From assembly GCA_017116025.1 (NCBI GenBank), contig JAFITR010000098.1:1-5694 (forward strand): a stretch of 5,694 bases of DNA. Reading direction: 5' to 3'. A program made the position numbers and the translations under genes. The stretch comes from Simkania negevensis (GTDB lineage: Bacteria > Chlamydiota > Chlamydiia > Chlamydiales > JAFITR01). The number at the start of each line of letters is the position of its first letter. The stretch's first letter is position 1. The notes under the pieces are model-generated. The model saw only the letters and a list, made by a program, of their open reading frames with translations, had not been told where the DNA came from and ran no database searches. Below are positions 1-5,657 of the stretch, piece after piece.

Positions 1-55
1 ATCACGCTTTCATACCCCGGGACCGATTACCTCTTCAGCCCATACCATATTAAAA
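1..55. other. window edge, no supported feature
   Basis: This is the sequence downstream of the rmuC stop codon. On the minus strand it holds only very short open frames: a 12-codon ATG frame, and an ATG overlapping the rmuC TGA that closes after ten codons. I see no convincing hairpin with a T-run and no start of a longer gene, so neither the end of the rmuC transcript nor the next gene can be placed. Confidence 0.5.
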
Positions 56-1477
56 TCATGTTGTCTCTTCTCTAATCATCTCTGGCGCCTGCAATGCCCT
101 TGCCACCTGATCGAGAGAGAGGGGCGTTTGTACTTCGACATTTTCTGGAGAGCTTTCAAGGTCTTTAAAACGCCGAGCGCTGACAAGAACACGTGACTCC
201 AAAGTCCCAACCGCTTTGTTATATGCCTCAACGCTCTGGCTTAAACTCCTTCCTACCTTAGTCCAATGGGCAGCCATATCGGAGATTCTTTTGTAAAGAT
301 CTTTACCTAAAGAGCCAATCTGACGAGCATTCTGAGAAATATTTTCTTGTCGCCAGCCGTAAGCAACAGCACGCAACAAGGCGATCAACGTCGTTGGAGT
401 CGCAATAATGACACCTTGCCCAACGCCTCCTTCAATCAAAGCAGGATCATACTGCAAAGCAGTGCTGAAAAAAGTCTCGCCAGGAAGAAAAAGAACGACA
501 AACTCCGGTGCTGGCTGAAACTGCTCCCAGTAGGATTTTTTACCCAACTGGCTCATATGAGTGCGCACCTGCCGAGCATGTGCTTTGAAGTATTTTGTGC
601 GATTGTCGTCTTCATCAGCATCGATTGCCTCAAGATATGCTTCTAGAGGTGTTTTTGCATCGATAACGATATGTTTATCTCCGGGGAGCTTAATGACAAG
701 ATCGGGACGCAACCGCCCTTCGTCAGACTCCACCTGCTCCTGTTCATAGAAGTCGCAATGATTAACCATCCCAGCCATCTCTACCACACGTTTAAGCTGC
801 ATCTCACCCCATCGGCCACGCACGACAGGGGTGCGCAACGCCTTGACAAGGTTAGAAGTCTCACTACGCAGATCCTTCTGAGTATGAAGCAACATCTTCA
901 CCTGCTCTGACAACGCCGAATAAGAGCTGATACGATCCTTTTCTAATATTTGAACCTTATGATCAAACCGTTCCAATGTCTCGTGGATAGGCTTGACTAA
1001 AGAGGCAACAGCATCCTGCTTCTTTTCCCAATCGTTTTTAGCCTTCTCATTCAACTTTTCAAAAGAGAACTGCGCCAGTTTGATGAACTCCTCGCTATTG
1101 CTCTTTAATGCATCCGAAGAAAGTGCCTTGAAGCTCTGCTGCAACTGACTTTTTGTCTCTTCGATCAGAACAATCTTCTCCTCCATCGCCTTGCGCTCTT
1201 GCACAAGCTGCATTTCTATCTCCGCCCTCTTCTCTTTTAGTCTGCTCAACTCTTCCTGCAGTGTCGACAGCGCCCCTCTCTTTAGAAAGAGCGCATCCCG
1301 GAGCGCTTCTATCTGCCCATCTCTTCCCTCCATGCGCTCGCGTAGTTGAATTAACTCTGCTAGGCAATCATCCCTCTGAACAAGTAAAGAGGCATATTTT
1401 TTTTTATTTAGCCACACCCAGCAGATAAAAACCCCTGCGCCAAAACCCGACAACAAAATAAACACAACAATATTCAC
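56..1477 (-). CDS. rmuC: RmuC-family DNA recombination protein
   Basis: The 473-aa product is about the length of E. coli RmuC. Residues 3-23 form a hydrophobic membrane anchor followed by a short basic stretch (NKKK). Residues about 30-210 are rich in Glu, Lys, Leu and Gln with heptad-like spacing, as in a long coiled coil. The RmuC core follows: RGRWGE at 220-225, RPDLVIKLP at 257-265, DAKTPLEAY at 273-281, FLPGE at 330-334, YDPALIE at 343-349, and a conserved ATPTTLIALLRAVAYGWRQE block at 359-378. D259, D273 and K275 fit the PD-(D/E)xK-like nuclease fold proposed for the family, an assignment taken from family knowledge. RmuC is thought to limit recombination at inverted repeats; its biochemistry is poorly defined. 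The start is a GTG at 1477. An in-frame TAA lies 24 nt upstream, no ATG occurs before residue 49, and the GTG preserves the anchor. It has no clear Shine-Dalgarno sequence. The stop is TGA. Confidence 0.95.
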   Translation of the reverse strand: MNIVVFILLSGFGAGVFICWVWLNKKKYASLLVQRDDCLAELIQLRERMEGRDGQIEALRDALFLKRGALSTLQEELSRLKEKRAEIEMQLVQERKAMEEKIVLIEETKSQLQQSFKALSSDALKSNSEEFIKLAQFSFEKLNEKAKNDWEKKQDAVASLVKPIHETLERFDHKVQILEKDRISSYSALSEQVKMLLHTQKDLRSETSNLVKALRTPVVRGRWGEMQLKRVVEMAGMVNHCDFYEQEQVESDEGRLRPDLVIKLPGDKHIVIDAKTPLEAYLEAIDADEDDNRTKYFKAHARQVRTHMSQLGKKSYWEQFQPAPEFVVLFLPGETFFSTALQYDPALIEGGVGQGVIIATPTTLIALLRAVAYGWRQENISQNARQIGSLGKDLYKRISDMAAHWTKVGRSLSQSVEAYNKAVGTLESRVLVSARRFKDLESSPENVEVQTPLSLDQVARALQAPEMIREETT

Positions 1478-1500
1478 ACTAAAAGCACTTGTTAGGTATT

Positions 1501-1535
1501 ATTCAGATGCTCCTCCTTCGTCGGAGTATCTGAAT
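1501..1535. repeat. near-perfect inverted repeat between divergent genes
   Basis: The arms ATTCAGATGCTCC (1501-1513) and GGAGTATCTGAAT (1523-1535) are complementary at 12 of 13 positions, around a 9-nt centre, TCCTTCGTC. In plus-strand RNA the odd pair is a G-U wobble, so all 13 pairs could form; in minus-strand RNA it is an A-C mismatch. T1500 and A1536 can add one more pair. The repeat lies exactly 23 bp from the rmuC GTG on one side and 23 bp from the PAP2 ATG on the other. No T-run follows on either strand, which argues against an intrinsic terminator. It could be an operator shared by the two genes, a leader hairpin, or a small repetitive element. The repeat is directly visible; its role is inferred. 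Confidence 0.8.
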
Positions 1536-1550
1536 AGTTACGTATTCATT

Positions 1551-1554
1551 AGGA
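1551..1554 (+). promoter_or_regulatory. ribosome binding site of the PAP2 gene
   Basis: AGGA lies 4 nt before the ATG at 1559 (AGGAAAAG then ATG). It is close to the start but supports this ATG over any other candidate. It is just outside the 1501-1535 inverted repeat, whose loop contains TCCT, complementary to this AGGA, so a weak four-base loop-to-RBS pairing is possible. Confidence 0.55.
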
Positions 1555-1558
1555 AAAG

Positions 1559-2344
1559 ATGAAAAAAACACTTCTCTGGTTACTTCCCTTAGCTGCTATT
1601 GTAGTGATTGCCCCTTTTTCTTCCTCTATTGATCTTGCAATAGCCTCTTTTTTTTACGACCCCTCCCCTTCTGCCCACTGGCCTCTAAATAAAAATGCAA
1701 TCGTTCAAGGAATCTATCACTACGGAACACTGCCTGCCTTTGCTACCGCCTCGGCAGGTCTCATTTTTTTTGCCGCTAGCTTCATCTGGGAGAGATGGAA
1801 AAGATGGCGCGCTACTGCTTTGATACTGCCACTATCACTCGCCTTAGGATCAGGCCTTATCGCCAATGCGCTGCTCAAAGATCACTGGGGACGCCCTCGC
1901 CCTCGACAGGTGATCGAATTCGGTGGCACCGCCCAATTCTCCCCCTTCCACCTTCCACTCTTCGGCGAAGAAGGCTCTGCTTTTCACTCGTTCTGTTCAG
2001 GACATGCTACCATGGGATTCTTTTTTCTCTCCCTCTGTCTCGTCGGTCAGCGAATGCGCAGCAAAGCAATCTTCTATACCGGCATTGCATGCACAGTGAT
2101 ATTAGGAGGAGGGTTAAGTTTTGCACGTATCGCTCAAGGAGGTCATTTCTTCACCGACACCCTATTCTCCATGTTGGTAATGTGGTACACAGCTCTTCTC
2201 ATAGAGACATTGTTGTTTAAACCACGTGCCCCGAAGGGACCCTCGAGTTTGACAGTTTTGTCAAAAAATAATCGTATGTTTGCAGGCCGAAGCCCTGGGT
2301 TGTTACTTTACGCTAGTACTCTTCCCAATAATCGTTTACCATAA
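1559..2344 (+). CDS. PAP2-family membrane lipid phosphatase
   Basis: The 261-aa product is a polytopic membrane protein with hydrophobic segments near residues 4-20, 57-77, 85-105, 151-164, 170-188 and 202-220. The three PAP2 phosphatase motifs are present: K107-x6-R114-P115 in KDHWGRPRP; CSGH at 146-149, usually PSGH; and R190-x5-H196-x3-D200, with Ala189 in place of the usual Ser of the SR motif. The catalytic residues (Lys, Arg, the two His, Asp) are all kept, so an active phosphatase on a lipid phosphate or diphosphate is likely. Candidates include undecaprenyl diphosphate, phosphatidic acid or phosphatidylglycerophosphate, and lipid A phosphates as in LpxE/LpxF-type enzymes; the sequence does not decide among them. 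About 40 residues after the last helix (221-261) look unlike the family, being polar and low in conserved character. The stop lies 28 nt before doxX, so cotranscription is plausible. Confidence 0.9.
   Translation: MKKTLLWLLPLAAIVVIAPFSSSIDLAIASFFYDPSPSAHWPLNKNAIVQGIYHYGTLPAFATASAGLIFFAASFIWERWKRWRATALILPLSLALGSGLIANALLKDHWGRPRPRQVIEFGGTAQFSPFHLPLFGEEGSAFHSFCSGHATMGFFFLSLCLVGQRMRSKAIFYTGIACTVILGGGLSFARIAQGGHFFTDTLFSMLVMWYTALLIETLLFKPRAPKGPSSLTVLSKNNRMFAGRSPGLLLYASTLPNNRLP
2248..2265. repeat. perfect 7-bp inverted repeat inside the PAP2 3' end
   Basis: TTTGACA (2248-2254) and TGTCAAA (2259-2265) are perfect inverted complements around GTTT. The repeat lies within the codons for the unusual PAP2 C-terminal tail and is followed by A-rich sequence, so it lacks the T-run of a plus-strand terminator. 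The left arm contains TTGACA, a perfect match to a sigma70-type -35 element, but at 17-nt spacing the -10 position reads TCGTAT, only three of six matches. A protein-binding site or relic of spacer DNA is possible. Confidence 0.5.
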
Positions 2345-2358
2345 TCTTTTTCTGGCTT

Positions 2359-2365
2359 GAGGGGG
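2359..2365 (+). promoter_or_regulatory. ribosome binding site of the DoxX-family gene
   Basis: GAGGGGG lies 7 nt before the ATG at 2373. It is a purine-rich, G-heavy Shine-Dalgarno-like stretch at normal spacing and supports that start. Upstream, CATAAT at 2340-2345 resembles a -10 box (five of six), but I find no matching -35, so a separate promoter for this gene is not supported. Confidence 0.6.
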
Positions 2366-2372
2366 AAATTCG

Positions 2373-2792
2373 ATGAGTCATGCACAAAAAATTGTTTTTT
2401 TTATCGGCCGTGTGGTTGTTGGTGCCTGCTTTTTCTTTGGCGGCCTAGGGAAGATCTTAAGCTGGAGTTACTGTCTAGAGTATCTAGGGAAAACAGCCAT
2501 CGGCCAGTGGAACACTTCTCTTCTTGCCTCATTGTTAACTGTAAGCATTGTCATCGAAATAGCCGGAGGCCTTGCCATATTTCTCGGAATGTGGACTCGC
2601 ACAAGCGCTATCATTCTACTGATCTTGGTTTTTCTTGTGGCAATCTTTCTACAACCCTACTGGAGCTTATCTTCAGAATCGCTCGTCGTCGGCTATTTTC
2701 TCTTTCTCGTCGACATCATCGCCTGCTGCGCCCTGCTTTTTATCGCTGCTCTTGGGGGAGGCCTGCTCAGCTTTGACGAAAAGAGAAAATAA
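2373..2792 (+). CDS. DoxX-family membrane protein
   Basis: The 139-aa product is the usual length for the DoxX family and consists almost wholly of four membrane helices, near residues 7-27, 49-72, 74-95 and 105-130. Family hallmarks are FFFGGLGKI at 20-28 (the F-x-x-G-x-x-K end of helix 1) and EIAGGLAIFLGMWTR at 62-76 (the E-x-x-G-G and L-G-x-x-T-R signature between helices 2 and 3). The tail DEKRK is charged and probably cytoplasmic. DoxX was first named from an archaeal thiosulfate:quinone oxidoreductase subunit, but most bacterial members, including this one, have no established reaction, and nothing nearby suggests sulfur oxidation. It sits 28 nt after the PAP2 gene and 6 nt before the AsmA-like gene, so it is probably the middle gene of an envelope operon. 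Confidence 0.85.
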   Translation: MSHAQKIVFFIGRVVVGACFFFGGLGKILSWSYCLEYLGKTAIGQWNTSLLASLLTVSIVIEIAGGLAIFLGMWTRTSAIILLILVFLVAIFLQPYWSLSSESLVVGYFLFLVDIIACCALLFIAALGGGLLSFDEKRK

Positions 2793-2798
2793 AAAACG

Positions 2799-5252
2799 AT
2801 GGAAGAAGACAACAACGCCCACAAACCTACCTCACGCCATCGTCGTATCCGTCTGTTAGTACCGCTCATTGCTGCTATGATTGTTTTTTTCTTGCTGCTT
2901 CTGCCAACAATCATCACCCATACTTCAATCAGACACTACCTCGTACACCTTGTCGGAAATGCACTGTCGCACACCATTGAAATTGAAAAGATCGAATTAA
3001 GCTGGCTTGGGAAACAACGACTCCAAGGAGTCCATATACATGCAGACGACAACAGCCTCTTCCTTTCTGTCACTGAAATCCACACCACGTCATCACTGCT
3101 AACAATCCTATTTGGCGATACTGACCTAGCAACGACACACATCATCTCTCCCAAGCTTGAGGTATGGACATCCGCCGCCGCCCCCTCACAACACCTCGCC
3201 TCGTTGCAATCACAGCTTCAATCTGGGGAAAAGACAAAGGAGAAAAAAAACGGCAACAACGTCCAGTTCCAGTTTCCTTTTCGTGGGACAATCAAACTCA
3301 TCGACGGCACTGCCCTCATCCACAAACCAACATATACTCCTGTAAAAATCCATCATATCCAAGGTGAGATTTCCTCCCCTTCGCATGAGCGCCCCTTTTT
3401 CTTTCAAGCAAAAGCTGCTATTGAACACGACACAACAGCGGGCCATGCCCAGCTTTCCATGACATTGGACAGTGCTTTCAAAAAAAACGGACGGACCTTA
3501 AAGCTGTTTGACTCACAAACACAACAGCTCTACTCCGATGCTGTGGGAGAACTCTCCCTCTCCCTTGAAAATATCCCCCTTGTAGCGTTAGACCGCCTCC
3601 TCCTTCTTGTCGACTCTACAACACAAGGGATCATTTCAGACACCCTTGGAGATCACCTCGATGCCACAGGGGAAATCAGATTACGCAAAGGCGTCGCACA
3701 TATCGCTTTAGAGACCTCTTCTCCACAACTTACCAGCAACATTTTTGCTGAAGTCTCTTCCTCCCACTTTGCCTTCACAAAGATGAGCCGTATTGATTAT
3801 GTCTTAACCCCTGCAGCAATGAGCCGCCTATGGCAACTCTTTCCAAACCAACACCATATCCAGCTCACACACCCCATCGCAATCAAGGTGCTCTTTGATG
3901 CTCTGACCATGCCAATCAAAAATAACAAACCCAACTTTTTCCCCATCCTCGCTTCTTCTATTACAATTAACCAACTCGAAGGGATCCGTTCACCAATGAT
4001 CGGCGATTTAAACATTGAAGACCTACGAGCTAAGATCGATACATATCCCGATGGCAATCTTTTTTTCTGCAACGTGTATGTAGAAGCGCTATATGACAAC
4101 AAACCAGCAATTTTCAAAGCGAAATCTAAAACAACATCCTTTCCTTTTCTCCTGCACAACATTCTAAACAGCGATGCTCATCAAGAGCTTTTTGCCTCAA
4201 TAGAACGGATTCCAACATCTTTAATTGACCGTTTGTTCAACAGCCAAGGTGTTTTCATGGAAGCCTTTGGAAAAACAACAACTGCTAGTATCAGTTATAC
4301 AAGCAAAGACGCTGAAGGCATTTGCGACGTCAGCATACAAACAGATAATCTACAAAGCTCCCACTCTACTTTTCAAATCAATCACGACAAAGCCTACCTA
4401 TCTCGCCCACATACCTTCACATACCTTGTTAGCCCTCCATTTTTCCAACGCCTCATTCGCACGAAGAATATCCCGATCAACCACGACGTTCTTGTCACAC
4501 TAAACATCGACCAGCTCGTAGCTCCCCTCCCTCTTTCTTTCAAGACAATGCTGTTCGACGTCAACTTGCATGTAACACCTTGTCCAGTAAACACACCTCT
4601 CCCTATGACAACGTTTTCTCTACAACAAGCTACAATACACATCGCCAACAACCATACATACAAATATGAAGTATCAGGCTCGGCTAACATAACACTGATG
4701 CCCTCTATCGCCGCCATGATCGGAGAGCAGCTCTCTTTCAATTTTTATATACCGGAAATATCTCTTCACGCGGGTGTGTGGGCCGCTCCATTATCTACCC
4801 TAAAAGCAGAAACACCTCTGCTTAATCTTAAATTACAAACGTCAGCGACGCTCTCCAATACTCTACAACTACCAAATGGATTACACATCCACGGTGCTAT
4901 CTCCTCATCTCTATTCACAACAAAACAATGGCCCATAGCCCCCACACCTCCAACTGAGCAGAAAGACATCGCCATCGACTTCTCCCTCAACCCTAGCGAA
5001 ATCCCCCTCTTCCCTTCCTCTCTCCAACCGTTTGTTGCTACAGGAAAATTGAAGATTGCGGAGACCGACCTACAACTTTTCTCTTCCTTCTTCCACCTCC
5101 CGCTATCCTCCCCCCTCGAAATCCAACTCAACTCAAACCTTCCCGACGACACCCTCTTTCAAATTGACATGCGCGGTGCCACAAGCAACATAACCATCGA
5201 TGTCGCCCAGATGTCACACGAGATCGCAAAACTTCTGCTCTCTATTTTTTAG
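2799..5252 (+). CDS. AsmA/TamB-like large envelope protein
   Basis: The 817-aa product has a short basic N-terminus (to about residue 18), one membrane helix at about 19-39, and then roughly 775 residues predicted to lie in the periplasm. Several features suggest the AsmA/DUF748-like superfamily: IEIEKIELSWLGKQRLQGV at 60-78 (a W-x-G-x4-L-x-G-V pattern just after the anchor), ISPKLEV at 116-122, and GTIKLIDGTALI at 163-174 (the G-x-I-x-I-x-D-G pattern). A charged linker at 141-154 separates the first two parts. The rest is rich in Thr, Ser, His and alternating hydrophobic residues, as in long beta-rich repeats. Related proteins form lipid-conducting grooves or affect outer-membrane assembly; no catalytic motif is visible. 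The ATG follows the DoxX-family stop by 6 nt with no strong ribosome site, suggesting translational coupling. The gene is extremely C-rich and G-poor on its coding strand, and its TAG stop lies within the convergent gene. The family call rests on motif style only. Confidence 0.6.
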   Translation: MEEDNNAHKPTSRHRRIRLLVPLIAAMIVFFLLLLPTIITHTSIRHYLVHLVGNALSHTIEIEKIELSWLGKQRLQGVHIHADDNSLFLSVTEIHTTSSLLTILFGDTDLATTHIISPKLEVWTSAAAPSQHLASLQSQLQSGEKTKEKKNGNNVQFQFPFRGTIKLIDGTALIHKPTYTPVKIHHIQGEISSPSHERPFFFQAKAAIEHDTTAGHAQLSMTLDSAFKKNGRTLKLFDSQTQQLYSDAVGELSLSLENIPLVALDRLLLLVDSTTQGIISDTLGDHLDATGEIRLRKGVAHIALETSSPQLTSNIFAEVSSSHFAFTKMSRIDYVLTPAAMSRLWQLFPNQHHIQLTHPIAIKVLFDALTMPIKNNKPNFFPILASSITINQLEGIRSPMIGDLNIEDLRAKIDTYPDGNLFFCNVYVEALYDNKPAIFKAKSKTTSFPFLLHNILNSDAHQELFASIERIPTSLIDRLFNSQGVFMEAFGKTTTASISYTSKDAEGICDVSIQTDNLQSSHSTFQINHDKAYLSRPHTFTYLVSPPFFQRLIRTKNIPINHDVLVTLNIDQLVAPLPLSFKTMLFDVNLHVTPCPVNTPLPMTTFSLQQATIHIANNHTYKYEVSGSANITLMPSIAAMIGEQLSFNFYIPEISLHAGVWAAPLSTLKAETPLLNLKLQTSATLSNTLQLPNGLHIHGAISSSLFTTKQWPIAPTPPTEQKDIAIDFSLNPSEIPLFPSSLQPFVATGKLKIAETDLQLFSSFFHLPLSSPLEIQLNSNLPDDTLFQIDMRGATSNITIDVAQMSHEIAKLLLSIF

Positions 5253-5257
5253 CAGAA
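5233..5257. repeat. inverted repeat spanning the convergent stop codons
   Basis: TTCTGCT (5233-5239) and AGCAGAA (5251-5257) are perfect 7-bp inverted complements around an 11-nt centre that contains TTTTTT. Both stop codons fall inside the structure: TAG of the plus-strand gene at 5250-5252 and TAG of the minus-strand gene at 5242-5244. On the minus strand the stem is followed by GTTTTG, so it may be a weak terminator for the minus-strand gene. On the plus strand the T-run is in the loop, not after the stem, so it is not a canonical terminator there. Confidence 0.4.
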
Positions 5258-5643
5258 AGCTCCATAGCTACCTGCCAGAAAGAAAAATCTTTGAATTCCC
5301 ACAAAGAAGCAATCTTGTCGATATGCAAAGAAAATAAATGATAGTAACGGGAAAAAAGATCGGGGAAACGAACCCTTAGGTCAAATGCTTTCGCCAGATT
5401 CGATAGTTCACTGGCGACAAAAGCCGCCTTGGCAAAATCCTGCTCACACAAAGACCTTTCAAAAGAAGTTAAACCATCCATGAACCGTTCATGCGCTCGA
5501 CCTACAGAAAGTCCTCCTGTAAATACTGCCACAGGCTCGACAAGAGACTCATTTTGATCCAACAGACAAGAATCGACCATCTTTACCCCCAAATAAACTA
5601 AACCAGGGCCCTGAATTGATGTGAGGCGATTGTCACCATCCAA
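5242..5643 (-). CDS. protein of unknown function, possibly a remnant
   Basis: I do not recognise this family. Read from the TTG at 5643 it gives 133 aa; the first ATG in frame is at 5580 (112 aa), preceded by GGGGG at 5-nt spacing, a plausible ribosome site. The product is soluble and mixed in composition, with no signal peptide or membrane helix. Its C-terminal half (from about residue 58) is probably helical and rich in Phe, Leu, Ser and Lys. The codons look protein-like right up to the TTG and beyond it: the frame continues upstream as ELLDHYWL, then meets TGA (5665-5667), before which EQV also reads smoothly. This could be the 3' part of a longer gene broken by a nonsense change, or a short intact gene. 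It converges on the AsmA-like gene with an 11-bp overlap, and its stop is TAG. Confidence 0.5.
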   Translation of the reverse strand: MDGDNRLTSIQGPGLVYLGVKMVDSCLLDQNESLVEPVAVFTGGLSVGRAHERFMDGLTSFERSLCEQDFAKAAFVASELSNLAKAFDLRVRFPDLFSRYYHLFSLHIDKIASLWEFKDFSFWQVAMELSAKK

Positions 5644-5657
5644 CCAATAATGGTCAA
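5629..5657 (-). promoter_or_regulatory. weak candidate promoter of the minus-strand gene
   Basis: On the minus strand TTGACC (5657-5652, five of six to the -35 consensus) is followed after exactly 17 nt by GACAAT (5634-5629, four of six to the -10 consensus). Transcription would begin near 5622, which would exclude the TTG at 5643 and favour the ATG at 5580. Matches of this quality arise by chance, so this is only a candidate. Confidence 0.2.

Noticed and set aside
1..60. Short minus-strand ATG frames just after the rmuC stop
   Set aside because: They close after 10-12 codons and have no supporting ribosome site or homology that I can recognise.
1511..1517. AGGAGGA on the minus strand as the rmuC ribosome binding site
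   Set aside because: It lies more than 30 nt from the GTG start, and the rmuC frame has a TAA between the two. No ATG, GTG or TTG that opens a real frame follows at normal distance.
1501..1535. The intergenic inverted repeat as an intrinsic terminator
   Set aside because: The flanking genes diverge from it, so no transcript is expected to end here, and neither strand has a T-run after the stem.
2249..2277. TTGACA with a downstream -10 as a promoter for the DoxX-family gene
   Set aside because: The -35 match is perfect, but at 17-nt spacing the -10 is TCGTAT (three of six) and the better AATAAT is only 12 nt away, so spacing and quality do not agree.
2357..2776. Plus-strand frame of 139 codons overlapping the DoxX-family gene
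   Set aside because: It is a different frame of the same DNA, rich in Arg, Cys and His. The DoxX-family frame has family motifs and a proper ribosome site.
3797..4162. Minus-strand open frame of 121 codons
   Set aside because: It lies wholly inside the AsmA-like gene, its product has no recognisable domain, and long antisense frames are expected where the coding strand is so C-rich.
4766..5152. Minus-strand open frame of 128 codons
   Set aside because: It is antisense to the AsmA-like gene in its most biased region; the Gly/Arg/Ser/Glu-rich product reflects complemented C-rich codons.
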